Below are positions 7,632 to 15,257 of a stretch of 64,000 nucleotides of DNA, in pieces (position 1 is the first letter of the stretch; the number at the start of each line of letters is the position of its first letter). The notes beneath the pieces are model-generated. The model had not been told where the DNA came from, searched no databases, and saw only the letters and a list, made by a program, of their open reading frames with translations. The stretch is taken from assembly GCA_021613335.1 (NCBI GenBank), contig JAJTWR010000070.1:1-64000 (forward strand), in the 5' to 3' direction. The stretch comes from Whitmania pigra (taxonomy: Eukaryota; Annelida; Clitellata; Hirudinida; Haemopidae). Made by a program: the position numbers and the translations under genes.

Positions 7632-7915
7632 GAACAGACATTTTGCTTGACCAAAATTACGACCCTGTAGACATGGGCACAGAATGGAATGAAGGAGAAA
7701 GCGACAGCCAGCATGCGGAAATCCTGATGATTTGCAATAAAGGCGAATTCAAAGAATTTCCATTTATAGGCTTTGGCGCAGCAGGCAGGCTAAAGGGGGT
7801 TTTTAATAAGAATAAAATTATACGAGACATGAAAATAGAAATGGAAAATGACGGATACGCCAACTATGCCATTACCTTAACCGACGATTTAGAAGACTTT
7901 AAAATAGAGCTATGA
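7628..7915 (+). CDS. Baseplate wedge protein, gp25/gpW-like
   Basis: This 95-residue protein fits the GPW/gp25 family of baseplate wedge components in size and position. It opens RTDILLDQNYD, carries the conserved-looking EFPFIGFGAAGRLKG and ends in a helix-strand segment (ENDGYANYAITLTDDLEDFKIEL). In contractile tails the gp25 class nucleates sheath assembly on the baseplate. It is coupled to neighbours by four-base overlaps on both sides. Confidence 0.65.
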   Translation: MRTDILLDQNYDPVDMGTEWNEGESDSQHAEILMICNKGEFKEFPFIGFGAAGRLKGVFNKNKIIRDMKIEMENDGYANYAITLTDDLEDFKIEL

Positions 7916-8334
7916 GAGAAATCAAATACATCGTGCTGCATTGCACCGGCGGGCCTCAAAACCAGCCGACAGCAGAAATATTAGCCTATTGGAAAAACAA
8001 TTTGGGGTGGAAAAATCCGGGTTACCACTTCGAAATCAACGCAGACGGGACTGTAGAGCAATTATTTTCCATTGAAAAAATAGCCAACGGAGTAGCGGGC
8101 CATAATGCTAACAGCATTCACATCAGCTACAAGGGAGGGGTGGACAAGCTGGGCAACGCGGTAGACAACCGTACCCAAGCCCAAAAAGCTGCCCAAATCG
8201 CTTTGATTAAAAAATATAAAAACCTGTTTCCGCAGGCCAAAATATTAGGACACCGCGATTTTCCGGGAGTTAGCAAAACATGCCCCTCTTTCGAGGTGGG
8301 CGAGTGGTTGAAAAAAGTAGGTATATCAACATGA
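7912..8334 (+). CDS. N-acetylmuramoyl-L-alanine amidase (phage endolysin)
   Basis: A 140-residue single-domain amidase of the T7-lysozyme/PGRP type. His10 (IVLHCTGG), His114 (GHRDFPG) and Cys124 (KTCPSF) supply the expected zinc ligands, and GYHFEINADGTVEQLF is the conserved core after the first ligand. It would cleave the amide between muramic acid and the peptide stem during lysis. There is no signal peptide, so export needs a holin. It starts the lysis genes and its stop overlaps the next ATG (ATGA). Confidence 0.92.
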   Translation: MREIKYIVLHCTGGPQNQPTAEILAYWKNNLGWKNPGYHFEINADGTVEQLFSIEKIANGVAGHNANSIHISYKGGVDKLGNAVDNRTQAQKAAQIALIKKYKNLFPQAKILGHRDFPGVSKTCPSFEVGEWLKKVGIST

Positions 8335-8622
8335 ACACAATTATAGAAAACGCCGCCGTAGCCCTTGTAACGGCTTTTGTTACCTGGTGTTTTCAGTCGC
8401 CAAAAGCAAAGGGCAGAAACTCGAGCCTCCGAACTGGAAAACGTAGAAAAAGCCGTATCCATTTGGCGAAGCATCGCCCAGGATTTGGAGAAAAAACTCG
8501 ACGACGTTTCCTCCCGGTGCGACGCCTTGTCTAAAGAAATCGAGACGCTGAAAATAGAAAACAAAAATTTGAAAAATCAGCTAATGAAAGCTATAAAAAA
8601 CTATAATCATGAAAATCGTTAG
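8331..8622 (+). pseudogene. Holin-like gene: one membrane segment plus coiled coil, frameshifted
   Basis: The frame opening at ATG 8331 encodes IENAAVALVTAFVTWCF, a single membrane segment, then turns into implausible basic sequence ending at 8534. A second frame (open to 8622) continues from the same point with RASELENVEKAVSIWRSIAQ and a long coiled coil (EKKLDDVSSRCDALSKEIETLKIENKNLKNQL). Bacteroidota Mu-like phages often carry a small protein with exactly this membrane-then-coiled-coil layout after the endolysin. One extra T in the run 8390-8393 explains the break. Holin function is inferred from context. Confidence 0.6.
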
Positions 8623-9127
8623 CCTAACAGCAGCTTTGTTGCTTTGCGCCTGCTCGGCGAGAAAATCCGAAAAGCTACGGTTAGAACGCGATAGCCATAC
8701 GGCATTTCAAAGCAGTCATGACAAGCAGTGGCAGCAAAACGCCTTGAAAATTGACAGCTCCAAAACCTTCCTAACAGATACGGATAACTCCCAAATCTTC
8801 GAAACCCAAGACGCAGAGATAACAGCCGACTGGGCTCATGTGGATTTCCTGTCGGGAGGCGCCTTGTTGAAAGGAAACGTGAAAATTAGCGGCAAAAAAG
8901 GCAAAACATCGCGAATGAATAAGGCTGCCACAAGCAGGGTTGAAAGCCATATCACGGAAAAAACGGCGCTAACAAGCAAAACCCAAAGCGGGGCAGAAAT
9001 AAAACAATATGACAAAACAAAAACCTTCAGCAAAAAAACCACAGCCAAAAGGCCGTTTTTTTTGGGGATGATAGCGATAATTATAGCGGCGATAACAATT
9101 ATTTATTTTAAAAAATGGCGACGGTAA
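8609..9127 (+). CDS. Lipoprotein with C-terminal membrane anchor, candidate unimolecular spanin
   Basis: The 172-residue protein begins with a lipoprotein signal (ALLLCAC, lipidated Cys near 15) and ends with a single membrane segment (FFLGMIAIIIAAITIIYF) and a basic tail KKWRR. The roughly 130 residues between are hydrophilic. A lipidated N-terminus in the outer membrane plus a C-terminal inner-membrane anchor is the architecture of u-spanins such as phage T1 gp11, which join the two membranes at lysis. It sits behind the endolysin and the holin-like gene. Function is inference from topology and place; a prophage-encoded lipoprotein is the alternative. Confidence 0.6.
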   Translation: MKIVSLTAALLLCACSARKSEKLRLERDSHTAFQSSHDKQWQQNALKIDSSKTFLTDTDNSQIFETQDAEITADWAHVDFLSGGALLKGNVKISGKKGKTSRMNKAATSRVESHITEKTALTSKTQSGAEIKQYDKTKTFSKKTTAKRPFFLGMIAIIIAAITIIYFKKWRR

Positions 9128-9411
9128 ACCACAATCAAACCCTGTTAGACATGGCTATTCAGCATTTGGGCTCCGTTTCGGGGGTTTTTCAAATAGCCCT
9201 GCTTAACAACCTGTCTATTACCGCACAGCTTGAAGCGGGAACAGAATTGAAAGAAGGCGAGCCTATAGACAGGGATTTGGTGAAATATTTTATAGACCAT
9301 AATTGTATTCCCGCCGGCGGAGCGGTGAAAACTGTAGCGAAAACCGATAGCCCCGAGCAGCTTAGCGGCGTTGGTTTTTGGAGTATTAACATAGATTTCT
9401 CAATAACTTGA
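9115..9411 (+). CDS. LysM-like small baseplate protein
   Basis: A 98-residue protein overlapping the preceding gene by 13 bases. It begins NHNQTLLDMAIQHLGSVSGVFQIALLNNLSIT, which has the helix-loop-helix pattern of a LysM domain (a regular first helix, then ALLNNLS like the LysM IAELNNLS), followed by ELKEGEPI, similar to the LysM L-x-G-x-x-L strand. LysM-type small proteins link hub and baseplate in contractile tails. There is no signal peptide. Homology is judged by pattern. Confidence 0.5.
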   Translation: MATVNHNQTLLDMAIQHLGSVSGVFQIALLNNLSITAQLEAGTELKEGEPIDRDLVKYFIDHNCIPAGGAVKTVAKTDSPEQLSGVGFWSINIDFSIT

Positions 9412-9415
9412 TTTT

Positions 9416-10114
9416 ATGGCAAAAACAATAGAACAATGGCAACAACTAATCATAGACCAGCTGGCAGCCAATCAGATTACCGTATCGGGCAGCCGTACAG
9501 GCGTACGCCGTTTGTGGACGTTTGTTTTTGCATTTTGCGCGTGGACTTTAGACGTTTTGTTCGACATTCATAAATCAGAAGTAGAAAACGTTATTGCCCA
9601 ACTGAAGCCCCATACTCTGCGCTGGTACAGAAACAAAGCTATAGCCTTTCAATACGGCATACCCCTGCTGCCCGACAGCGACAAGTACGACAACACAGGA
9701 ATGAGCGACGAACAGCTTGAAGAAAGCAAAATAATAAAGTACGCCGCCGTGGCCGAAGCCCAAGACCAAAGCCGTCTGATTATCAAAATAGCCACTGAAG
9801 CAGACGAAAAACTACAACCCCTAAGCCATGCCCAAAGAAACAGTTTTGCATATTATATTTCAGAAATAAAAGACGCCGGCGTGAAAATTTCTATCATTAA
9901 TTATTTGCCCGACAGGCTATATATATCTATGGAAATTTATTACGACCCGCTGATACTGGACGGGCAGGGGAATAGCATTATCGACGGCGGCCGCCCTGTA
10001 GAAAAAGCCGTCAAGCAGTACATGAAGGAATTGCCTTTCAACGGCGAACTAATAATAGCCCATTTGGTTGACAAGCTCCAAAAAACGCCCGGCGTGAAAA
10101 TACCCCCCACATAA
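9416..10114 (+). CDS. Baseplate assembly protein, gpJ-like (frame breaks before C-terminus)
   Basis: A 232-residue protein typical of Bacteroidota Mu-like baseplate proteins: TWTLDVLFDIHKSEVENVIAQLKPHTLRWYRNKA-type N-terminus, then a middle domain and LPDRLYISMEIYYDPLILDGQGNSII, and GGRPVEKAVKQYMKELPFNGELIIAHLVDKLQKTPGVK. The frame ends at a TAA just after CCC CCC. A -1 frame from 10108 continues THI-TGVQTCWIDG-like coding to a TAG at 10252-10254 that overlaps the next ATG. The full protein would be about 279 residues. Either a one-base indel in the C6 run or slippage explains it. Confidence 0.72.
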   Translation: MAKTIEQWQQLIIDQLAANQITVSGSRTGVRRLWTFVFAFCAWTLDVLFDIHKSEVENVIAQLKPHTLRWYRNKAIAFQYGIPLLPDSDKYDNTGMSDEQLEESKIIKYAAVAEAQDQSRLIIKIATEADEKLQPLSHAQRNSFAYYISEIKDAGVKISIINYLPDRLYISMEIYYDPLILDGQGNSIIDGGRPVEKAVKQYMKELPFNGELIIAHLVDKLQKTPGVKIPPT

Positions 10115-10254
10115 CTGGCGTTCAAACCTGCTGGATTGACGGAGAGACCGGCGATTACGGGGCCATTCAATCCGTTGGCGTGAAAAAAATACCTGAATCA
10201 GGATATTTTGAAGTGGCAGATTTTCAAAACATAACCTACATTCCCTATGCTTAG
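10108..10254 (+). other. Out-of-frame C-terminal segment of the gpJ-like baseplate gene
   Basis: 48 codons in the -1 frame (TGVQTCWIDGETGDYGAI, then a hydrophilic run ending NITYIPYA) directly continue the gpJ-like protein. The stop TAG at 10252-10254 overlaps the ATG at 10247 of the next gene, the coupling expected if this is the true gene end. Confidence 0.65.
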
Positions 10255-10714
10255 AAAGGTTTTTGATATCGATTACAAGCGGCTGGCCATACTTCTTTTG
10301 CCAACGATGATGCGCGGAAAAAAAATGTCTGCATGGTTGCAAAGCGCCGTTGCTCCCATTGCCGTTATCTATTCGGATTTCACCGCCGGCAGGTTGAACG
10401 CCCTTTACAAACTGGCACACAACAGCCAGGTGTGTTATTTGCGAAAAGCTTTGAATGACGCATTTGACCCGTCTATACGGAGAATACGCATTGAGGAAGG
10501 CAACAGGTTCAAGCGGTTTTATATTTATACAAGGGCCGAAAAGCAAGCCCGGTATATGACAGCGTTTTTGCGACAGACAGAAGACTACGCCGATACCGGC
10601 GTTGACTTTCGAATTATCACCCCAAAAGGAATCGGAGAGGGCAATTATCAGATGAGGGCCTTAATAGACTTTTATAAACTTGCGTCCAAACGGTATTTAA
10701 TTGAAAAAAAATGA
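10247..10714 (+). CDS. Phage baseplate/tail-tip protein of unknown function
   Basis: A 155-residue protein that I associate with the conserved gene following gpJ in Bacteroidota Mu-like phages. Visible features are a hydrophobic start (DYKRLAILLLPTMMRG), ALNDAFDPSIRRIRIEEGNRFKRFYIYTRAEK, and a C-terminal helix-rich part (MRALIDFYKLASKRYLIEKK). It begins inside the baseplate gene's true end and its stop overlaps the next ATG, so it is firmly in the operon. The gpI-like slot of Mu-type tails is a possible role. Confidence 0.6.
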   Translation: MLRKVFDIDYKRLAILLLPTMMRGKKMSAWLQSAVAPIAVIYSDFTAGRLNALYKLAHNSQVCYLRKALNDAFDPSIRRIRIEEGNRFKRFYIYTRAEKQARYMTAFLRQTEDYADTGVDFRIITPKGIGEGNYQMRALIDFYKLASKRYLIEKK

Positions 10715-11535
10715 ATAAAATAAACTTTCAACAGGCGGGCGGTTTTCCGCTGGAAACCGAAACCCTTGATTTCATGCAAAGCGCCTGTGCGGCATTGCAG
10801 GCATTTGCCGCCCTGGCAGGCGATAATTACATCCTATCAGGGTGCCAGCCGCAGGGGGCTTATTTCCGCGACGGTTTTGTAGTGATTAACGGGGAATTAT
10901 TGCCCTTTCGGGGAGGGCTAACCCAAAGCGATATTGTTGTTAGAGAAGACAGGCAGCCGCGCCCTTTTGAAAACGGGCAACTAAAAGACGTCTTTTTCAC
11001 CCGGTACGCCACTTTTGGAACCGGCGACGGAGCGATTCCCTTGAACAGCATGAAACGATTGAAAACCCTTGACGAATTCAGAAACCTGCCCACCAGTGCA
11101 GGTTCGGAAATAGACATAGACGAGACTGACAGGCTGGCCACGTCCAGGGCGGTGAAGCTGCTCAACGACAAAATCAACGCACTGATCCCACAGGGGCTTA
11201 TTGTGATTTGGAGCGGCAGAATTAACAAAATCCCCGCAGGATGGGCTTTGTGTAACGGAGAAAATAACACCCCTGATTTAACGAACCGCTTTGTGCTCGG
11301 AGCAGGCTGGCATTACAGCGTTGGAAATACAGGAGGGGAGAAAGAACACACGCTAACCGTCGATGAAATGCCCCGTCATACCCATACCCAACGATGGACA
11401 TCAGGGCCAGGCGGCGCAGGAGGATCCGGCGGACATCTAATTGACGGGCGCGAGGATACAGGGACTGCAGGAGCTAACCAACCCCACAACAACATGCCGC
11501 CATACTATGCGCTGGCTTACATTATGAAAATATAA
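10711..11535 (+). CDS. Tail fibre protein with C-terminal phage tail collar domain
   Basis: A 274-residue protein. The C-terminal 115 residues are a phage tail collar domain: IVIWSGRINKIPAGWALCNGENNTPDLTNRFVLGAG, the conserved W-x-x-CdG then PDL-RFV-GAG pattern, and a His-rich stretch PRHTHTQ with a Gly-rich loop before NMPPYYALAYIMK. Collar domains cap receptor-binding fibres and trimerise. The N-terminal 150 residues would attach to the baseplate. It follows the baseplate genes as expected for a receptor-binding protein. Confidence 0.82.
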   Translation: MNKINFQQAGGFPLETETLDFMQSACAALQAFAALAGDNYILSGCQPQGAYFRDGFVVINGELLPFRGGLTQSDIVVREDRQPRPFENGQLKDVFFTRYATFGTGDGAIPLNSMKRLKTLDEFRNLPTSAGSEIDIDETDRLATSRAVKLLNDKINALIPQGLIVIWSGRINKIPAGWALCNGENNTPDLTNRFVLGAGWHYSVGNTGGEKEHTLTVDEMPRHTHTQRWTSGPGGAGGSGGHLIDGREDTGTAGANQPHNNMPPYYALAYIMKI

Positions 11536-11538
11536 ACT

Positions 11539-12414
11539 ATGGCAAATTTAAATACAATTAAAAACTGGTTTAAAACGGGTTTTAAACCAACCCAGCAACA
11601 ATTTTGGGACACTTGGGACAGCTTTTGGCACAAGGACGAAAAAATACCTTTAGGAGCTTTTGAAAATATAGAAGAACGTTTTAACCAAAAAGCAGACGAC
11701 CAGCTGTTAAGGGCTCATCTCAAAGACCTGCAAGCGCATGGCTTGCAAAACAAGGTGGACAAAGAAGCGGGAAAAGGCCTATCATCGAATGACTTTACTA
11801 ACCAGGAAAAAGCAAAACTAAAAGAACTCCAAAATACGCCTAAAGACAATACCGTTGGCGAGCAAATTAACGCTAAAGTAGCATTGTTAACCCTCTCGGG
11901 AGTAAATAACTATTCAGGCGATTTAAACCCCCCGTTGAACGCCTATAACGAATTGCAGTTGCTTGTTGTTAGGTTTATTAACGCTAACACGGAGGTAAAC
12001 CCAACATTGAATATTAACGCAAAAGGAGCTTTGAACCTGGTTAAAGGGGCAGGAGCGCAATTAGCCGTTAAAGACATCGCAGACAACAGCCTGCACCTAA
12101 TTGTATTAAGGCCAAGCGAAAACAAAGCATGTATTCTAACCATTGCAGAGAAATTACCCCCTTCCGGCACAGGCAACGAAACCGGAAAAACCTTTTTAGA
12201 CCTCTATTTGCCAGACATAGACGATAGCGAAGGCGTAAAAAACGTCATACAACTCAACGAAGCCTATCCTAACGCATTAATCAAACAAAGAGCATTAGGG
12301 GTAAACTTCGAATACATCAAAACAAGAAATAACAAATGGAAATACATCCCTTTAACCTCTACAAACCTATTTACCCCTACCCTCCCTCCCACCGAAAATG
12401 CCAATGATATATAA
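11539..12414 (+). CDS. Phage tail fibre/appendage protein
   Basis: A 291-residue protein with an N-terminal segment characteristic of Bacteroidota phage fibres (NLNTIKNWFKTGFKPTQQQFWDTWDSFWHKDEKIPL), a following coiled region (IEERFNQKADDQLLRAHLKDLQAH) and a beta-rich C-terminal half. The KPTQQQFWDTWDSFW motif recurs at the start of such fibre proteins. It lies between the collar protein and the terminal Dam gene and probably adds a second host-contact structure. Confidence 0.7.
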   Translation: MANLNTIKNWFKTGFKPTQQQFWDTWDSFWHKDEKIPLGAFENIEERFNQKADDQLLRAHLKDLQAHGLQNKVDKEAGKGLSSNDFTNQEKAKLKELQNTPKDNTVGEQINAKVALLTLSGVNNYSGDLNPPLNAYNELQLLVVRFINANTEVNPTLNINAKGALNLVKGAGAQLAVKDIADNSLHLIVLRPSENKACILTIAEKLPPSGTGNETGKTFLDLYLPDIDDSEGVKNVIQLNEAYPNALIKQRALGVNFEYIKTRNNKWKYIPLTSTNLFTPTLPPTENANDI

Positions 12415-12441
12415 ACCTAAAAAAACAGGATAACAAATGAG

Positions 12442-12498
12442 ATGAAAATTCAATTGAAAACCCCTTTAGCTATTACGGAGGCAAGCAAAAGATGTTAA
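12442..12498 (+). pseudogene. N-terminal fragment of the Dam methylase in another frame
   Basis: ATG 12442 opens a 19-codon frame reading MKIQLKTP, the expected Dam start, before drifting out of frame. The bases that follow encode FSYYGGKQKM in the frame of the downstream methylase, so the family's N-terminal GGK motif is present but disconnected. One missing base in the run CCCCTTT (12461-12467) accounts for it. Confidence 0.65.
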
Positions 12499-13247
12499 AG
12501 CACATCATCCCTTTAGTTCCGCAACACAACCTGTACACTGAAGTATTTGCAGGAGGAGCAGCCTTGTTTTTTGCTAAAGAAAGAAGCAATGTAGAGGTTA
12601 TTAACGATTTGAACGGCGAATTGATAAACTTCTATCAAATAATAGTAAGCCGGTTTGACGAACTGAAAAAACTGATTGAAAAAACGCTACACAGCAGAGA
12701 ACAACACAACCACGCGTGTTATATCTACAATAATCCTAATTATTTCACTCCGGTAGAGCGGGCGTGGGCCGTGCTTGTTTTAAGCAAAACGAGTTTTTCA
12801 TGTGTTTTGTCTTCAGGTTTTGGCTTCAGCAAAAAGGAATGTACAATCTCGAAAAAATTACGCAACGCTAAAGATGCTTTTGGCTTTTCTCTAAAAAAAC
12901 GGTTGGAATTGGCTACCATTGAAAACGACGACGCTTTTAAGGTTTTAAAACGATTCGATACCCCTGATGCTTTTCATTTTCTTGACCCCCCTTATATAGG
13001 AGCCGTCACGGGGCATTATAGCGGTATGTTCAACCAACAAAACCTAATTGACCTGCTTGATTTATGCGTTAATTTAAAAGGCAAATTCATGATGACTATG
13101 TACCCAAATGACTATATCAAATCTTATACAGAAGGCAATAATTGGGTAATACGCCCGATAGAAAAGACAATAACGGCAGGCGGGTTGACAAACAGGCGCA
13201 AGCAAGTAGAATGGTTGATTATGAACTACCGGTTAAACGGTAATTAA
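12492..13247 (+). CDS. dam: DNA adenine methyltransferase, D12 class (N-terminal motif cut off by frameshift)
   Basis: The 251-residue frame carries D12-class Dam hallmarks: YTEVFAGGAALFF (cofactor-binding), VEVINDLNGELINFYQ, and the catalytic DPPY in FLDPPYIGAVTGHY. It would methylate N6 of adenine in DNA, usually to evade host restriction or time phage steps. The family's first motif (SYYGGK) lies immediately upstream but cannot be read from this start because of an apparent one-base deletion (see the fragment at 12442). As written the protein begins after that motif and would probably be inactive. It is the last gene of the prophage. Confidence 0.82.
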   Translation: MLKHIIPLVPQHNLYTEVFAGGAALFFAKERSNVEVINDLNGELINFYQIIVSRFDELKKLIEKTLHSREQHNHACYIYNNPNYFTPVERAWAVLVLSKTSFSCVLSSGFGFSKKECTISKKLRNAKDAFGFSLKKRLELATIENDDAFKVLKRFDTPDAFHFLDPPYIGAVTGHYSGMFNQQNLIDLLDLCVNLKGKFMMTMYPNDYIKSYTEGNNWVIRPIEKTITAGGLTNRRKQVEWLIMNYRLNGN

Positions 13248-13392
13248 AACGCATTTAAACGATATTTAAATTTGTATAGTCAAGTATAGCGACTATAGTA
13301 TGTGACTACATTATTTTTAACCAATTTTTTTTTGCGTTAAAAAATGGAAATTTCATTTTTTAAAAATGGAAATTTCTTTTTGCCGTTTATAT
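13248..13392. other. Prophage right end with repeated 15-bp motif
   Basis: The bases after dam hold an inverted repeat TATAGTC/GACTATA (13275-13281 and 13291-13297) and the sequence AAAAATGGAAATTTC twice, at 13340-13354 and 13362-13376. The period is 22 bp. Similarity to the inverted remnant at 17077-17107 stops at about 13392 (GCCGTTTATAT), so the element boundary is placed here. In Mu, 22-bp transposase sites are arrayed at the right end; equivalence is inferred. Confidence 0.45.
13340..13376 (+). repeat. Two 15-bp direct repeats, 22-bp period
   Basis: AAAAATGGAAATTTC occurs exactly at 13340 and 13362. Each copy contains the near-palindrome GAAATTTC. A single diverged copy is present in the inverted remnant at 17 kb. 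Confidence 0.7.
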
Positions 13393-13555
13393 TTTTATGA
13401 CCGATAAAAACTTTGAAAAACAAATTAAACCAGGAAACAAAATTACCAAAAGTTTATACCTTAGTTTTACCAACGCTTAATTGAATAAAAAAAACTGAAA
13501 TAATCGTTCTACGCAATGAAAAGACAGCATCGGTTTAGACGTAAATTTTAATAAT

Positions 13556-13600
13556 CATTTGTAAAATGATGTTTAGAGTTCGTTTTGTTTATCAAACAAA
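13556..13600 (+). promoter_or_regulatory. Palindromes upstream of bshC
   Basis: Two inverted repeats precede the bshC start: TCATTT-GTA-AAATGA near 13556-13570 and TTTGTTT-ATC-AAACAAA at 13584-13600. The second ends 20 bases before the preferred GTG start. They may be operator sites; no regulator is identified. The rest of 13393-13555 shows nothing recognisable. Confidence 0.3.
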
Positions 13601-13620
13601 TAAAATATAATTTTAGAACC

Positions 13621-15234
13621 GTGAAGGCTAAATATATTGCATATCAGCACACCCATTCTTTTTCAAAACTTGTTATAGATTATGTAAACAATAAGGTCGA
13701 ACTGAAACCTTTTTATGCTTTCAGGCCCGATATCCAAGGGCTTAAAAAGGCCTTAGAAAACAGGAATTTCACCGGCAATCGTACTACGTTGACGGAGGTT
13801 CTTAAGGCGCAATACGCAAATATCAGGGTTAATCAATCGGTAAAAAACAATATCGATTTATTGGTAAAAAACAACGCTTTTACGGTTACCGCCGGCCATC
13901 AGCTTAACTTGTTTACCGGCCCGCTTTATTTTATTTACAAAATTGTTTCCACCATTAACCTTGCCATTGAGCTAAAAAAGAATTTTCCAAATTTCAATTT
14001 TGTGCCGATTTATTGGATGGGTACCGAGGATCATGATTTTCAAGAGATTAACCATGTAAACGTAGATGAAAAAAACATCAGCTGGATACAGCAAAGCAAC
14101 GGCGCTACAGGAAGATTAAGCACCCAAACCGTTGTTGCGGCGGTTCAAGCCTATAAAGGTTATTTGGGTATCAGTCAAAACGGTAAAAAACTCGCTCAAT
14201 TGGTAGAACAGGCATATCTACGTCATAATAACCTTGCCGATGCTACCAGGGTATTGGTAAACAGCCTTTTTGAACAATATGGGTTGGTAATTGTTAATGC
14301 TGATCATATCGAGTTTAAAAAACAGTTTGCAAAGATTATGCTAGACGATATCTTACATAAAAACAGTCAAAAGCAGGTAAAACAAACCAACATTAAGCTG
14401 ACAAACTTAGGCTATAAAACACAGGCAAACGGGCGTGAAATAAACTTTTTTTATCTGGATGAAAACCTGCGCGAACAGATTACAGAACGCAACGAGAAGT
14501 TTTGGGTTAATAATACCAAACTCAATTTTACCAAAGAAGAGCTCAAATCGGAAATTAACAACCGCCCCGACAGGTTTAGCCCAAACGTGATTATGAGACC
14601 TTTGTATCAGGAGGTTATTTTACCAAATATTGCCTACGTTGGCGGAGGGGCCGAAATTGCGTATTGGATGCAATTAAAAGCTAACTTCGATTATTATAGA
14701 ATTGATTTTCCGACGCTTTTACTCAGAAACTCGGCTTTGCTGATTGACAAAAGAACCGTTAAAAATCTTAAAAATTTGGGTTTCACATTAGAAGATGTTT
14801 TTTTACCTGTCCAACAACTAAAAAACAGTTGGATTGCCAAAAACAGCAAGGCAAAATTAACTTTAAACAAAGAAACCGCTCAACTTCAAGCTATTTTTGA
14901 CCAAATAGGAGAAGAGGCAAAAAAAATAGATAAAACGCTTGAACCATCCGGCCAGGCCTTAAAAGCAAAGACGATTAAGCTGGTTGAAAATTTTGAAAAA
15001 AAACTTTTCAGAGCCGAAAAAAGAAAACATGAAATGTCGTTACAACAAATTGAAAATATAAAGCGTCGGCTTTTTCCCTTGGGAGGTTTACAGGAACGTA
15101 ACTTAAATTTAGCTCCTATGTTTGTTAATTATGGCCTTGATTTCATCTCTTCCTGTATTGAAAACTTCGATCCGTTAGGAGGTAATTTCACCATTTTATT
15201 TCCCGATACGAATTTACATCGAGATAAAGAATAA
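13621..15234 (+). CDS. bshC: Bacillithiol biosynthesis cysteine-adding enzyme BshC
   Basis: The 537-residue protein matches BshC, which adds cysteine to glucosaminyl-malate in the last step of bacillithiol synthesis. Family segments seen include VTAGHQLNLFTGPLYFIYKI, FVPIYWMGTEDHDFQEINHV, RPLYQEVILPNIAYVGGGAEIAYW and the C-terminal coiled coil followed by RRLFPLGGLQER. I prefer GTG 13621 (VKAKYIAYQHT, as in relatives) over TTG 13585, which would run through a perfect palindrome. It is intact and is the first host gene right of the prophage. Confidence 0.92.
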   Translation: MKAKYIAYQHTHSFSKLVIDYVNNKVELKPFYAFRPDIQGLKKALENRNFTGNRTTLTEVLKAQYANIRVNQSVKNNIDLLVKNNAFTVTAGHQLNLFTGPLYFIYKIVSTINLAIELKKNFPNFNFVPIYWMGTEDHDFQEINHVNVDEKNISWIQQSNGATGRLSTQTVVAAVQAYKGYLGISQNGKKLAQLVEQAYLRHNNLADATRVLVNSLFEQYGLVIVNADHIEFKKQFAKIMLDDILHKNSQKQVKQTNIKLTNLGYKTQANGREINFFYLDENLREQITERNEKFWVNNTKLNFTKEELKSEINNRPDRFSPNVIMRPLYQEVILPNIAYVGGGAEIAYWMQLKANFDYYRIDFPTLLLRNSALLIDKRTVKNLKNLGFTLEDVFLPVQQLKNSWIAKNSKAKLTLNKETAQLQAIFDQIGEEAKKIDKTLEPSGQALKAKTIKLVENFEKKLFRAEKRKHEMSLQQIENIKRRLFPLGGLQERNLNLAPMFVNYGLDFISSCIENFDPLGGNFTILFPDTNLHRDKE

Positions 15235-15257
15235 TTTTTTACCATTTTAGCGTTTAT

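Noticed and set aside
10090..10120. Programmed -1 frameshifting at CCCCCC in the gpJ-like gene as the preferred explanation
   Set aside because: The site is A CCC CCC, not a strong heptamer, and other one-base breaks nearby make an indel or sequence error more likely.
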